NCBI GenBank assembly: GCA_017396395.1
Contig: JAFQMF010000006.1
Span: 1-55,171 of the forward strand
Source: Clostridia bacterium
GTDB lineage: Bacteria > Bacillota > Clostridia > RUG12999
Length of the DNA stretch: 55,171 nt
Reading direction: 5' to 3'
The notes beneath the pieces are model-generated. The model searched no databases. It saw nothing but the letters and a program-made list of their open reading frames with translations, and was not told the origin of the DNA. Made by a program: the position numbers and the translations under genes. Shown here in pieces: positions 13,866-23,191 of this stretch (positions within the stretch are counted from its first letter, which is position 1; every line of letters begins with the position of its first letter).

Positions 13866-13883
13866 TAAAGGAGAAATTTAGAA

Positions 13884-14249
13884 ATGAAAAAATATGTTGT
13901 AAATGTAAATGGAACAAAATATGAGATTACTCTTGAAACAGTTGAAGGTGCAGATGTGCAGGCTCCTGCAGCACAGGCTCCTGCAGCACAGCAGGCTCCT
14001 GTTGCCGAAGCGGCAGCTCCTGTTACAGCTCCTGCAGGCGGAGAACAGATTACAAGCCCAATGCCGGGTACAATTCTTGATGTTAAGGTTGCATCAGGCA
14101 CAACCGTTAAAAAAGGCGATATTATTTTAGTATTAGAAGCTATGAAAATGGAAAATGAAATTATGGCTCCAAGAGATGGTAAAGTTACTGTACTTACTCA
14201 GAAAGGCTCTACAGTTGAGTCCGGCACACCCCTTTATGTTATTGAATAA
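13884..14249 (+). CDS. Biotin carrier protein of the decarboxylase
   Basis: A 121-aa biotinyl protein. A short N-terminal strand region is followed by an Ala/Pro-rich flexible linker (about residues 28-52, with repeats of APAAQ) and the biotinyl domain. The domain contains the attachment motif LEAMKMENEI, the lysine being the biotin site. It carries CO2 from the alpha subunit to the membrane-bound beta subunit. AAAGGAG lies upstream of the ATG and the gene sits 18 bp after oadG. It resembles the gcdC/mmdC type. Confidence 0.92.
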   Translation: MKKYVVNVNGTKYEITLETVEGADVQAPAAQAPAAQQAPVAEAAAPVTAPAGGEQITSPMPGTILDVKVASGTTVKKGDIILVLEAMKMENEIMAPRDGKVTVLTQKGSTVESGTPLYVIE

Positions 14250-14270
14250 TAAGCTTTGGAGGAAGTAGAA

Positions 14271-15902
14271 ATGAAAAAAAGAATTATTTCTGCGATTTTT
14301 ATAACCCTCCTTATCTTTTCATTTTCAATGATGGGATTATGTGCAGGTACAAACGCAGATAATATGTTAGACATTAAATCCGCTACCTACAATGCAGATG
14401 ACCAACAGCTTACTGTTACTGTTGCAAATATCTCTCAAGGTGTAGTAGGGGATACAATTGTTACTATTGAAACATCAGACAGTAACGCGGAAATTATCGG
14501 TCAGACAGGTGCTAGTACAGGAGAGCTTGCTCCCGGAGCCGAAATTAAAGTTGTTTTTGATGTTAAAATGGATTATGAAGAAGGATCAGATAACAATCCT
14601 GTAATTAACTCTACAATCCAGTATTATCAAGAAGATTACACTACTGTAGGTGCAAATGACACATTTACAGAAGATGATATTAAATCTGTAACATTTAAAA
14701 ATATTCTTAACAAGGACAGCGGAAACCCCATTATTAGGTTTGTTAAAGAAATGGGTTTTGCAAAGCTTGGTGCAAACTGGAAAAACATTATTATGATACT
14801 TATTGCCTGTGTACTTTTATACCTTGCAATAGTTAAGCAGTTTGAACCTCTTTTATTACTCCCCATTGCCTTCGGTATGCTTCTTACAAACCTTCCCGGT
14901 GCAGATATGTTCCATGAGGAATTATTTGCAGGAGGTCACGTTCACTGGGATTTATTCAATGCAACAAACTCAGTTGCTCCCGGTCTTCTTGACTATTTAT
15001 ATCTTGGTGTTAAACTGGGAATTTATCCCTGCCTTATCTTTATTGGCGTAGGTGCTATGACAGACTTCGGTCCTTTGATTGCAAACCCTGTCAGCCTTCT
15101 TCTTGGTGCGGCTGCTCAGATAGGTATTTTTGCAACCTTTGTCGGTGCAAGATACCTGGGTTTTACAGATGCACAGGCAGGTTCAATAGGTATTATTGGG
15201 GGTGCAGACGGCCCTACAGCAATTTTTGTAACAACAAAACTTGCTCCTGAGCTTCTTGGTCCTATTGCTGTTGCCGCTTACTCATATATGGCACTTATTC
15301 CTGTTATTCAAACACCTATTATGAAGGCTCTCACCTCTAAAAAGGAAAGAACTATAAGAATGAAAGAGCTTAGAAAGGTTTCTAAGACTGAAAAAATAAT
15401 TTTCCCTATCGTGGTTACAATTTTCGTTGCTCTTTTAATTCCTTCTGCAGGTGCTTTGGTAGGCAGTCTTATGCTGGGTAACCTTATGCGTGAATGTGGA
15501 GTTGTTGAAAGACTTTCCAAAACAGTGCAAAACGAGCTTATGAATATTGTTACAATATTCTTGGGTATTACAGTTGGAGCAACCGCAACAGCAAGCACAT
15601 TTATCAGCGGAAGAACACTTGCAATTATAGCTCTTGGCGTAGTAGCCTTTGCAGTAGCATCAGCATGTGGCATACTTCTTGCTAAGCTTATGAATATTTT
15701 CCTTCCCGAAGGAAGAAAAATCAATCCGCTTATCGGCTCTGCAGGCGTATCTGCAGTACCTATGGCAGCTCGTGTATCTCAGAAGGTTGGTCAGTCGGAA
15801 GATCCCGGAAACTTCCTTCTTATGCACGCTATGGGACCAAATGTGGCAGGTGTTATCGGTTCTGCAATCGCAGCAGGTGCACTTCTTGCTATGTTTGGCT
15901 AA
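14271..15902 (+). CDS. oadB: Sodium-translocating decarboxylase beta subunit with extra N-terminal domain
   Basis: A 543-aa protein; ordinary OadB/MmdB subunits are about 375-430 aa. The C-terminal 380 residues are the pump, with [18 protein letters not shown] (sodium-site Asp), [14 protein letters not shown] and [22 protein letters not shown]. The first 170 residues are extra: a signal sequence (about 1-26) and a polar beta-sandwich-like domain ([31 protein letters not shown]) that would lie outside the cell before the first pump helix. TTGGAGG precedes the ATG at 14271 by 8-9 nt. The pump drives Na+ out as carboxybiotin is decarboxylated. The function of the added domain is unknown. Confidence 0.9.
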   Translation: MKKRIISAIFITLLIFSFSMMGLCAGTNADNMLDIKSATYNADDQQLTVTVANISQGVVGDTIVTIETSDSNAEIIGQTGASTGELAPGAEIKVVFDVKMDYEEGSDNNPVINSTIQYYQEDYTTVGANDTFTEDDIKSVTFKNILNKDSGNPIIRFVKEMGFAKLGANWKNIIMILIACVLLYLAIVKQFEPLLLLPIAFGMLLTNLPGADMFHEELFAGGHVHWDLFNATNSVAPGLLDYLYLGVKLGIYPCLIFIGVGAMTDFGPLIANPVSLLLGAAAQIGIFATFVGARYLGFTDAQAGSIGIIGGADGPTAIFVTTKLAPELLGPIAVAAYSYMALIPVIQTPIMKALTSKKERTIRMKELRKVSKTEKIIFPIVVTIFVALLIPSAGALVGSLMLGNLMRECGVVERLSKTVQNELMNIVTIFLGITVGATATASTFISGRTLAIIALGVVAFAVASACGILLAKLMNIFLPEGRKINPLIGSAGVSAVPMAARVSQKVGQSEDPGNFLLMHAMGPNVAGVIGSAIAAGALLAMFG

Positions 15903-15951
15903 TTTAAAAAAGCCTGAAAGATAGCTTTCGGACTTAGAAAGGATTTAAGAT

Positions 15952-17349
15952 ATGGCAAATAAATTATTTATTACAGATACAATTTTAAGAGATGCTCACC
16001 AGTCACAGGCGGCTACCCGTATGCGAATTGAGGATATGATTCCTGCTCTTGAAATCTTGGACAGCGTAGGGTACTGGTCATTGGAATGTTGGGGCGGTGC
16101 TACTTTTGATGCTTGTATGCGTTTTTTAAATGAAGACCCATGGGAAAGACTCAGAACTCTTAAAAAGCATATGCCAAACACTAAACTTCAGATGCTTTTC
16201 CGCGGTCAGAATATTCTTGGCTACAAGCATTATGCAGATGATGTAGTAGAAGCATTTTGTAAAAAATCCATTGAAAATGGTATTGATGTTGTAAGAGTAT
16301 TTGATGCTCTTAACGACCCCAGAAACTTAGAGGCAGCAGTTAAGTTCGTAAAACATTATGGCGGTCATTGTGAAACTGCTATCAGCTACACAACAAGCCC
16401 TGTTCACAACGAGGACTACTTTGTAAAGCTGGCTGTTCAGCTTGAAAAGATGGGTGCTGATACAATTTGTATCAAGGATATGGCAAACATTCTTCTTCCT
16501 TATGATGCATACAGTCTTGTTAAAAAGCTTAAAGAAAATGTTGGAGTTCCAATTCACCTTCATACTCATAACACAGCTGGTACAGGTGATATGACAAACC
16601 TTATGGCAGCTCAGGCTGGCGTTGATATTGTGGACTGTGCATTATCTCCAATGGCTAATGGTACAAGTAACCCTTCAACTGAGTCTTTGGTTGCTACTTT
16701 AAAGGGTACAGAAAGAGATACGGGGCTTGACCTTGGCAAGTTAAGTGAAGCCGCAAGCCATTTCAGAAAGATTGCCACTGAAATGAAGCAGGCAGGCACA
16801 CTTGACCCTAAGGTGCTTAATGTAGATTCAAACACACTTTTATATCAGGTGCCCGGAGGTATGCTTTCCAACCTTCTTTCACAGCTTAAGCAGGCAAATG
16901 CAGAGGATAAATACTACGAGGTGCTTGCAGAGGTTCCTAAGGTAAGAGAAGATTTTGGTTATCCTCCCCTTGTTACACCTACCAGCCAGATTGTAGGAAC
17001 TCAGGCGGTGCTTAATGTACTTTCAGGCGAAAGATACAAAATGGTTACCAAAGAGTCAAAGGGACTTTTAAAGGGTGAATACGGCCAGCTTCCTGCTCCT
17101 GTTAATGAAGAAGTAAGAAAGAAAGCAATCGGTGACGAGGAAGTTATTACTTGCCGTCCTGCTGACCTTTTAAAGCCTGAACTTGAGGCTTACAGAGAAG
17201 AAACAAAGGATATTGCAAAAAGTGAGGAGGATGTGCTTTCATATGCACTTTTCCCACAGGTTGCAAGCAAATTCTTTGATATTCGTGACGGTGGTGCAAA
17301 AACAGAAGAGGACACAGTGCGTGAAATCTTTGTAGATGACAGATCCTGA
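15952..17349 (+). CDS. oadA: Oxaloacetate decarboxylase alpha / pyruvate carboxylase B-type carboxyltransferase
   Basis: A 465-aa carboxyltransferase of the HMGL-like TIM-barrel family followed by a PYC_OADA domain. Metal-site and catalytic motifs are visible: ITDTILRDAHQSQAATRM at the start (metal Asp), FRGQNILGY, DTICIKDMA (catalytic Lys region) and HLHTHNTAG (metal His pair). The biotin domain is absent because it is encoded separately as the carrier at 13884. It transfers CO2 from oxaloacetate to biotin, which the beta subunit decarboxylates to pump Na+. A strong terminator ends the operon. Oxaloacetate is inferred from family; a pyruvate carboxylase role is the alternative, but OadB and OadG in the operon favour decarboxylation. 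Confidence 0.92.
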   Translation: MANKLFITDTILRDAHQSQAATRMRIEDMIPALEILDSVGYWSLECWGGATFDACMRFLNEDPWERLRTLKKHMPNTKLQMLFRGQNILGYKHYADDVVEAFCKKSIENGIDVVRVFDALNDPRNLEAAVKFVKHYGGHCETAISYTTSPVHNEDYFVKLAVQLEKMGADTICIKDMANILLPYDAYSLVKKLKENVGVPIHLHTHNTAGTGDMTNLMAAQAGVDIVDCALSPMANGTSNPSTESLVATLKGTERDTGLDLGKLSEAASHFRKIATEMKQAGTLDPKVLNVDSNTLLYQVPGGMLSNLLSQLKQANAEDKYYEVLAEVPKVREDFGYPPLVTPTSQIVGTQAVLNVLSGERYKMVTKESKGLLKGEYGQLPAPVNEEVRKKAIGDEEVITCRPADLLKPELEAYREETKDIAKSEEDVLSYALFPQVASKFFDIRDGGAKTEEDTVREIFVDDRS

Positions 17350-17361
17350 ATTTAAAAATGT

Positions 17362-17395
17362 AACGGCTGAAGGAATTTCCTTCAGCCGTTTTTTT
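17362..17395. terminator. Bidirectional terminator between oadA and the DUF6062-like gene
   Basis: AACGGCTGAAGGAA pairs with TTCCTTCAGCCGTT (14 bp) and is followed by Ts on the plus strand. It also lies at the end of the convergent gene. Confidence 0.9.
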
Positions 17396-18110
17396 ATATT
17401 TCTTTTCCTTGTAATCTTGTAACAACATCAGAAAGGGCGGAGGAATAATCTCCTGAGTTTTCCTGACGCTTCTGATAATCAAACTGGTCAATAAATCCAA
17501 GCAAATTTTCTTTATCCTTATTAGCATTTTCTGCCTGTATTTTTAAAAGCTTTGAAATAAAAATTCTGCACTCCTCTTCATTTAATTTATGGGGAGCGTG
17601 ATTTATAAGTGAAACTAAATGCTTGTTACAAAAGCCTCTGGAGGCTTCCGCCTCTTTGCGGAAATCTGACTGGTCCTTCCACATATAAATAAGGGTATCC
17701 ACACAGTTTACAGAAACCTTTTCCATTTTTTTACACATTACACATCTGGAAAATCTTTTTTCTAAAGAGGAAATATCAATTCCCGGACTTTTTTTCTTAA
17801 GAACTCCTGTAACTGGATGAGGAGTTTTCTTGGCAAGTGTGCCTAAATCTTTTAACACCTCATCAAAATGAGTAGATAACATAAGTGCCATACTAAGCTT
17901 GCCTGAGCCAAAATTCAAAAGTTTATCAAGATGGTATGAACAAAAACCTGTTTTGTTACTCTCCTCACGGCTGTCAGGCTCCATCATTGAAGGACCTAAA
18001 GTGTATTCAATTAAATTCCTTTCCTCTTTCTCATAAATTTTACAAATGGGGCAGGGGGAATTTTCAGCCATAGCCTCACGGATGGGAATAGTGTAAATAT
18101 GTTCCTTCAA
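17394..18110 (-). CDS. DUF6062-like cysteine-rich protein
   Basis: A 238-aa soluble protein of unknown function. It begins MKEHIYTIPIREAMAENSPCPICKIYEKEE and has three Cys/His pairs, CPIC (about 20-23), CVMCKK (about 118-121) and GFCNKHL, plus GFCSYHLDKLL. This spacing suggests zinc sites and matches my memory of DUF6062, a family found in Clostridia. The start codon is TTG at 18110, supported by AAGGAG 8 nt upstream. It is a single gene, divergent from the DNA glycosylase. No catalytic motif is visible. Confidence 0.65.
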   Translation of the reverse strand: MKEHIYTIPIREAMAENSPCPICKIYEKEERNLIEYTLGPSMMEPDSREESNKTGFCSYHLDKLLNFGSGKLSMALMLSTHFDEVLKDLGTLAKKTPHPVTGVLKKKSPGIDISSLEKRFSRCVMCKKMEKVSVNCVDTLIYMWKDQSDFRKEAEASRGFCNKHLVSLINHAPHKLNEEECRIFISKLLKIQAENANKDKENLLGFIDQFDYQKRQENSGDYSSALSDVVTRLQGKEI

Positions 18111-18131
18111 AGTATTTCTCTCCTTATTATC

Positions 18132-18160
18132 TTGAATTTATATTGTAGTTATGATAAAAT
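18132..18160 (+). promoter_or_regulatory. Extended -10 promoter of the DNA glycosylase gene
   Basis: TTGAAT (18132-18137), a 17-bp spacer ending ATGA, and TAAAAT (18155-18160). Confidence 0.65.
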
Positions 18161-18192
18161 ATTAATATATCATAAATAGGGGTTTTAAGCTT

Positions 18193-19059
18193 ATGGAAAT
18201 TAAAGCTATCAGTGGAGGAGTAACAATTACGGGCCTTGCACAGTTTAATTTAAAACATATATTTGACTGCGGTCAATGCTTCAGATGGGTGGAGCAGGAT
18301 GACGGCTCATATATTGGTGTTGCTGCGGGCAAGGTAATAAAAGTTACATCTCATAATAATAATATTACTATATTTAATACGAGTTTGCAAGAGTTTTTTG
18401 ATGTTTGGGAGAATTATTTTGACTTAAAGACAGATTATGCTTCTTATCAGAAAAAGCTTTCAATTGATACTACTATGAAAACCGCTATAACCTCAGGTGA
18501 AGGAATCAGAATTTTGAGGCAGGATACCTTTGAGGCACTTATTTCTTTTATAATTTCTGCCAGCAATAACATTCCCAGAATTATGAAAATTGTAGATTCT
18601 CTTTGCAGGCTTTACGGAGATAAATTAGAATTTGAAGGTAAGGAATATTACACTTTTCCCACTGCCGAAAAACTAAAGGGGATTACAGAGGAGGACCTTG
18701 CTCCCATCAAAAGCGGTTTTAGAGCAAAATATATTGTGGACGCAGTAAACAAGGTGTGTAGCGGGGAGATTGATTTCTCTAAAATTAAGGATTTAGATGC
18801 CATATCTGCACAAAAATATCTTATGCAAATCAGTGGAGTTGGACCCAAAGTGGCAGACTGTGTGCTTATATTCGGTTGCGGAAGGCTGGATGTTTTTCCC
18901 GTTGATACCTGGATTGACAAAGCTATGAAAAGTCTGTATCCAGCTGCCTGTGAGGGAGTAAAGGTGAGAGAGGCAGGGATAAATTTATTTGGAGAAATCT
19001 GCGGGCTTGCTCAGCAATACATTTTTTATTATGCAAGGGAAAATAAAATAAAAATTTAG
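18193..19059 (+). CDS. ogg: 8-oxoguanine DNA glycosylase / AP lyase (OGG1 type)
   Basis: A 288-aa base-excision-repair enzyme that removes 8-oxoguanine and nicks the abasic site. The N-terminal OGG domain (FNLKHIFDCGQCFRWVEQDDGSY) is followed by the helix-hairpin-helix GPD core with ISGVGPKVADCVLIFG (Schiff-base Lys K219) and FPVDTWI (Asp D238). These match hOGG1 K249 and D268. The active-site spacing is normal and the length typical of bacterial OGG1 homologues. Transcribed on its own promoter, 71 bp before the next gene. Confidence 0.92.
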   Translation: MEIKAISGGVTITGLAQFNLKHIFDCGQCFRWVEQDDGSYIGVAAGKVIKVTSHNNNITIFNTSLQEFFDVWENYFDLKTDYASYQKKLSIDTTMKTAITSGEGIRILRQDTFEALISFIISASNNIPRIMKIVDSLCRLYGDKLEFEGKEYYTFPTAEKLKGITEEDLAPIKSGFRAKYIVDAVNKVCSGEIDFSKIKDLDAISAQKYLMQISGVGPKVADCVLIFGCGRLDVFPVDTWIDKAMKSLYPAACEGVKVREAGINLFGEICGLAQQYIFYYARENKIKI

Positions 19060-19130
19060 GTAAAAATGGCATAAATCTGTTTTTTATACATATTTTTTTA
19101 CAAGAAAAATATTATAAAGGAGAGAGTTTT

Positions 19131-20192
19131 ATGCGAAAGTATTTTCTTGGGGGAAATACTCCCAGAGGATTTTACTCATATTACGATAGTCTTATTTCAC
19201 AAAATGAGGCAAGAAAAATTTATGTGATAAAAGGCGGTCCAGGCACAGGGAAATCCACCCTTATGAAAGCAGTATCTTCCTTTGCTGTGGAAAGCGGATA
19301 TAATGTTGACCATATTTATTGCTCATCCGATCCTGATTCTCTTGACGGACTGGTTATTCCTGAAATGAAGGTTGCTTTTGTTGACGGAACATCTCCTCAT
19401 ATGGTTGACCCGAAATCTCCTGGTGCAGTAGATACGATTGTTAATCTTGGAGATTGCTGGAACGAAAAAAATATGCGTAAAAACAAAGAGGATATTATAT
19501 CTATAAACAAGAAAATTTCAGAAAAATTTTCTCTTTCCTATGACCATTTGGAGGCGGCGGGAGTTTTGCATAATACCGCTAAAAAAATTCTTTCTAAAGT
19601 GGTGGATAAAGAGTCATTGGAAAGAACTGCCGGAGAGATTATTTTCAGCGAAATTACAGAGGAATCTCCCACAGGAAAAGCAGGGCAAAGAAAGCTTTTT
19701 GCTTCCTCCTACGGGCCAAAAGGATATATTTCCTTTGCTGACACAATAGGATGCAGTAAAAAATATGTATTAAGAGGGTATGGAACTAACGCTGTACTGG
19801 ATAAGGTGGCTATGGCACTTATGCAGTATGGATATGACACAGAGCTTTTTATGAACCCTTTATGCCCTGAAAACGAAATTTTGCATTTATATGTGCCTGA
19901 ACTTGATTTGGGTATTTTTACAGGAGAATCAGAAAGCGGTGTAACAAACGCAGGGGGAGTAGTAATGGATTTATCTCACCTTGCTGACCGATATTTAATG
20001 GACGAATATGCTCAGGAGCTGGACAGCATCCGCCGTGCATTAAGTGCACAGATTAAAGAGGCGTGTGATATTATTAAAGAGGCAAAGACCCTGCACGATT
20101 CTCTGGAAAAATGCTATGTTCCAAATATGGATTTTGCAAAATCTCTTAAAATTGAGGAAAAAATTATAAAAGAGCTGGAAGAAATGATTTAA
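19131..20192 (+). CDS. PRK06851-type P-loop ATPase
   Basis: A 353-aa protein with a Walker A GGPGTGKST (residues 35-43) close to the N-terminus, after RKYFLGGNTPRGFYSYYDSL, the opening typical of PRK06851-family proteins. Both halves contain nucleotide-binding-like folds, with FVDGTSPHMVDPKSPGAVD in the first and FTGESESGVTNAGGVVMDLSHLADRY in the second. A helical stretch follows from about residue 300. The family is widespread in spore-forming Clostridia but its function is not known to me. AAAGGAGAG precedes the ATG. A bidirectional terminator separates it from the convergent feo operon. Confidence 0.75.
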   Translation: MRKYFLGGNTPRGFYSYYDSLISQNEARKIYVIKGGPGTGKSTLMKAVSSFAVESGYNVDHIYCSSDPDSLDGLVIPEMKVAFVDGTSPHMVDPKSPGAVDTIVNLGDCWNEKNMRKNKEDIISINKKISEKFSLSYDHLEAAGVLHNTAKKILSKVVDKESLERTAGEIIFSEITEESPTGKAGQRKLFASSYGPKGYISFADTIGCSKKYVLRGYGTNAVLDKVAMALMQYGYDTELFMNPLCPENEILHLYVPELDLGIFTGESESGVTNAGGVVMDLSHLADRYLMDEYAQELDSIRRALSAQIKEACDIIKEAKTLHDSLEKCYVPNMDFAKSLKIEEKIIKELEEMI

Positions 20193-20226
20193 TATAAAAA
20201 AGAAAAAATCAGCTTTATACACATAC

Positions 20227-20288
20227 AAAAACGGGTAGTATATGCTAAGTGTTTTAAAGGACACTTTGCATATATTACCCGTTTTTTT
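20227..20288. terminator. Long bidirectional terminator between the ATPase and feo genes
   Basis: AAAAACGGGTAGTATATGC pairs with GCATATATTACCCGTTTTT (one mismatch or wobble), with an inner AGTGT/ACACT stem extending it. T tracts flank both sides. Confidence 0.9.
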
Positions 20289-20291
20289 GTA

Positions 20292-20444
20292 TTATTTCTT
20301 TTCTTTGCTGCAACCGCTGCAACCGCTGCAGCTGCTGCAACCACTGCAGCATCCGCCTTTTTTGCGGTTTTTAATAATATAGATAAGTGCAAGTAAAAAA
20401 AGACAAGCTATTACAGCTAAAATTATATAATCCCAAATGTTCAT
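20292..20444 (-). CDS. FeoB-associated Cys-rich small membrane protein
   Basis: A 50-aa protein with one membrane span (MNIWDYIILAVIACLFLLALIYIIKN) followed by a basic KNRKKGG stretch and a tail of CxxC repeats (CCSGCSSCSGCSGCSKEKK). This is the classic FeoB-associated Cys-rich protein found after clostridial feoB genes, thought to help iron transport or Fe-S loading. The start is the ATG at 20444 with AAGGA 7-8 nt upstream; a longer reading frame to 20486 overlaps the end of feoB and is unlikely. It is last in the nifS-nifU-feoAB operon. Confidence 0.85.
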   Translation of the reverse strand: MNIWDYIILAVIACLFLLALIYIIKNRKKGGCCSGCSSCSGCSGCSKEKK

Positions 20445-20454
20445 AATACAATCC

Positions 20455-22458
20455 TTAAAATAAAAGTATAAAATTATATATTCCAAAGGAAACTACCCAT
20501 GCAATAAGGCACTGTAATAAACATATAAAAAATGCACCTTTTGCAGAATTTAACTCTCTTTTTACTGCCGCAATAGCAGCAACGCAAGGAGTATATAAAA
20601 GGGTAAAGGTAAGAAAGCTTATGGCAGATGCAGGAGTAAAAAAGCTTCCAAGAGTATCAGAAAGCATTTCCACAGATGTTCCTGTAAGTATGCTCATAGT
20701 GCTTACTACCGCTTCTTTTGCACTAAATCCTGTAATAAGGGATGTGGATATACGCCAGTCCCCAAAACCAAGAGGAGTGAAAAGGGGAGATATTACCTTG
20801 CCCACTAAAGCCAGTATGCTCAGTTCTGAATTTCCATATACATAGTTAAAGCGTGTATCAAAGGACTGTAAAAACCAGATAATTACAGTTGCCACAAAAA
20901 TTATGGTAAATGCTCTTTGTAAAAAGTCCTTTGCTTTATCCCACATTAAAAGCATAACGCTTTTTGGAGAAGGCAACCGATAGTTGGGAAGCTCCATAAC
21001 AAAGGGGACAGGTTTGCCACGAAAAGCCGTTGTTTTGCAAATAAGGGCAGTTATTATCCCTATAGCTATACCACCTAAGTAAAGACAAATCATAACAAGT
21101 GCCTGATGCTCCTTAAAAAAAGCTGATGCAAAAACTGCATAAATAGGTATTTTTGCAGAACAGCTCATAAAGGGAGTAAGAAGGATTGTCATTTTCCTAT
21201 CTCTTTCAGAGGAAAGAGTACGGGTTGCCATAACTGCAGGAACAGTACAGCCAAAGCCTATAAGCATAGGTACAAAGCTTCTTCCCGAAAGACCGATTTT
21301 TCTAAGGAGTTTGTCCATAACAAAAGCTACTCTTGCCATATATCCTGTATCCTCTAATATGGAAAGGAAGAAAAACAGAACAACAATTATGGGAAGGAAG
21401 GAAAGCACACTTCCCACTCCTGCAAACACACCATCAATTATAAGACTGTGGACAATAGGGTTAATTTTGTATGCAGTAAGACCCGCATCTGCAAAATCAG
21501 TCACCCGTGTAATGCCCTCTTCCAAAATGGCTTGCAAAAAGCTTCCGACAACCCCAAAGGTCAGCCAAAAAATAAGCAACATAATTCCAATAAAAATAGG
21601 AATTGCCAGATATTTATTTGTAAGCAGGCTGTCAATTTTTACACTTCGGGCGTGTTCACGGCTTTGATGGGATTTTTTAACTGTATCCTTTGTCACCTGT
21701 TCAATAAAGGTATATCGCATATCAGCAAGGGCAGCGTTTCTGTCCATCTGATGTTCAGTTTCCATTTCCACAATACTGTGTTCAATCATATCCAGCTCGT
21801 TCTGATTAAGCTCAAGACGGGAAATTATATCTTCGTCTCCTTCAACCACCTTAGTTGCGGAAAATCGCGGAGAAATACCGATTTTCTGGGCGTGGTCTTC
21901 AATAAGATGAGAAACAGCGTGAATGCATCTATGTACTTCCCCTGAGCAGAAGTCGGTTACTGCAGGGTAAATTTTGTTTTTAGAAACCTGTGTGATTGCC
22001 CGAACAAGCTCGTCTGTACCCTCGTTTCGTGAAGCGATTATGGGAATAACAGGGATGCCAAGCTGCTGGGAGATTTTTTTAATATCTATAGAGCCGCCAT
22101 TACTGCGTACCTCGTCCATCATATTAAGTGCCAGTACCATTGGAATATGCATTTCCATAAGCTGAAGTGTAAGGTACAAATTACGCTCAATATTTGTAGC
22201 ATCAACAATATTTATTATGCCGTCGGGTTTTTCGTTTAATATAAAATCTCTTGTTACGATTTCTTCGTTTGAATAAGGTCGAATAGAATAAATTCCAGGT
22301 AAATCCACAACCTTGCAGGATTTATCAAGCTTAATTTCTCCTACTTTACTGTCAACAGTTACTCCCGGGAAATTTCCTACATGTTGATTTGAGCCTGTAA
22401 GCTGATTGAAAAGTGTTGTCTTTCCACAGTTTTGATTTCCAACTAATGCAAATATCAT
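20455..22458 (-). CDS. feoB: Ferrous iron transporter FeoB
   Basis: A 667-aa inner-membrane iron(II) transporter with an N-terminal GTPase domain: G1 GNQNCGKTT (residues 7-15), G3 DLPG (52-55) and G4 NMMD (about 113). A helical GDI-like linker and the polytopic C-terminal transport domain follow, with two Gate motifs (FLPIIVVLFFFLSILEDTGYMARVAFVMD and FTPLGFGDWRISTSLITGFSAKEAVVSTM). G1 has Thr where Ser is usual, which is tolerated. The start overlaps the end of feoA by 4 bp (ATGA), so translation is coupled. It brings Fe2+ into the cell. Confidence 0.97.
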   Translation of the reverse strand: MIFALVGNQNCGKTTLFNQLTGSNQHVGNFPGVTVDSKVGEIKLDKSCKVVDLPGIYSIRPYSNEEIVTRDFILNEKPDGIINIVDATNIERNLYLTLQLMEMHIPMVLALNMMDEVRSNGGSIDIKKISQQLGIPVIPIIASRNEGTDELVRAITQVSKNKIYPAVTDFCSGEVHRCIHAVSHLIEDHAQKIGISPRFSATKVVEGDEDIISRLELNQNELDMIEHSIVEMETEHQMDRNAALADMRYTFIEQVTKDTVKKSHQSREHARSVKIDSLLTNKYLAIPIFIGIMLLIFWLTFGVVGSFLQAILEEGITRVTDFADAGLTAYKINPIVHSLIIDGVFAGVGSVLSFLPIIVVLFFFLSILEDTGYMARVAFVMDKLLRKIGLSGRSFVPMLIGFGCTVPAVMATRTLSSERDRKMTILLTPFMSCSAKIPIYAVFASAFFKEHQALVMICLYLGGIAIGIITALICKTTAFRGKPVPFVMELPNYRLPSPKSVMLLMWDKAKDFLQRAFTIIFVATVIIWFLQSFDTRFNYVYGNSELSILALVGKVISPLFTPLGFGDWRISTSLITGFSAKEAVVSTMSILTGTSVEMLSDTLGSFFTPASAISFLTFTLLYTPCVAAIAAVKRELNSAKGAFFICLLQCLIAWVVSFGIYNFILLF

Positions 22459-22685
22459 TCAGCCACCTCCAGAACTTCAATCTTTGAGGCATCCTCTTTT
22501 CGAAGTGTAAGCTCATAGCCTCTTACATAAATTTCAATAGGATCTCCCATAGGAGCAATTTTTCGCACAAGTATTTTAGTTCTGGGAATTATGCCCATAT
22601 CAAGAAGTCTGCACCTGAGTGCTCCTTCTCCCCCTACGGAAATAATTACAGCAGGAGTATTTAAAGGCAATTGTGCAAGTGTCAT
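22455..22685 (-). CDS. feoA: Ferrous iron transport protein FeoA
   Basis: A 76-aa SH3-like protein (LPLNTPAVIISVGGEGALRCRLLDMGIIPRTKILVRKIAPMGDPIEIYVRGYELTLRKEDASKIEV) with the standard FeoA core: a glycine-rich turn, LLDMGIIPGT-like and RGYELxLR motifs. It is thought to bind and regulate FeoB. AAGGAG lies 9 nt before the ATG. It sits in the operon after nifU, overlapping feoB by 4 bp. Confidence 0.95.
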   Translation of the reverse strand: MTLAQLPLNTPAVIISVGGEGALRCRLLDMGIIPRTKILVRKIAPMGDPIEIYVRGYELTLRKEDASKIEVLEVAE

Positions 22686-22732
22686 TTAGTATTTCTCCTT
22701 TTTCTCTTATAAAAATGCGGCAAAGGACCTGA

Positions 22733-23173
22733 TTATTTTGCGTCATGAATATGACAGGATTCGCAATTGCCTGTGCATTTATTTTTAAGTGAATCAGGAA
22801 CTTCCCTGCCTTCATTTTCAAAGTAATTTTTAAGTGCAGCAGCAATAGCTTCTTCAGCCAGAACACTGCAATGAATTTTTTGAGGGGGAAGTCCGCCCAG
22901 TTCATCTAAAACCTGCTTGTTTGTAAGCTTTAAAGCTTCATCAACGGTTTTTCCGATAACCATTTGTGTTGCCATAGAACTGGTAGCTATAGCGGCACCG
23001 CAACCGAAGGTTTTAAACTTAACGTCAACAATAACGTCATTTTCAATTTTCATATATATTTTCATTATATCTCCGCAAACTGCATTACCAACCTCACCAA
23101 TAGCGTTTGCATCAGGAATTTCACCTACATTTTTAGGATTGCTGAATTCTTCCATTACTTTTTCTGTGTACAT
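22733..23173 (-). CDS. nifU: Fe-S cluster scaffold protein, IscU/NifU type
   Basis: A 146-aa scaffold that receives sulfur from the cysteine desulfurase and iron to build Fe-S clusters. The IscU cysteines are C33 (NAVCGD, with D35), C58 (FGCGAA) and C102 (KIHCSVLAEE). A C-terminal extension beyond the IscU fold carries CTGNCESCHIHDAK, a Cys motif typical of clostridial NifU-like proteins. AAGGAG precedes the ATG. It lies 18 bp after the desulfurase and 47 bp before feoA on one strand. Confidence 0.93.
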   Translation of the reverse strand: MYTEKVMEEFSNPKNVGEIPDANAIGEVGNAVCGDIMKIYMKIENDVIVDVKFKTFGCGAAIATSSMATQMVIGKTVDEALKLTNKQVLDELGGLPPQKIHCSVLAEEAIAAALKNYFENEGREVPDSLKNKCTGNCESCHIHDAK

Positions 23174-23191
23174 AACTTTTTCTCCTTAAAA

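Noticed and set aside
15308..15724. 138-aa frame opposite oadB
   Set aside because: Mirror frame of a conserved membrane protein; low complexity and no start signal.
21448..21945. 165-aa frame opposite feoB
   Set aside because: Antisense to conserved FeoB codons; no ribosome site.
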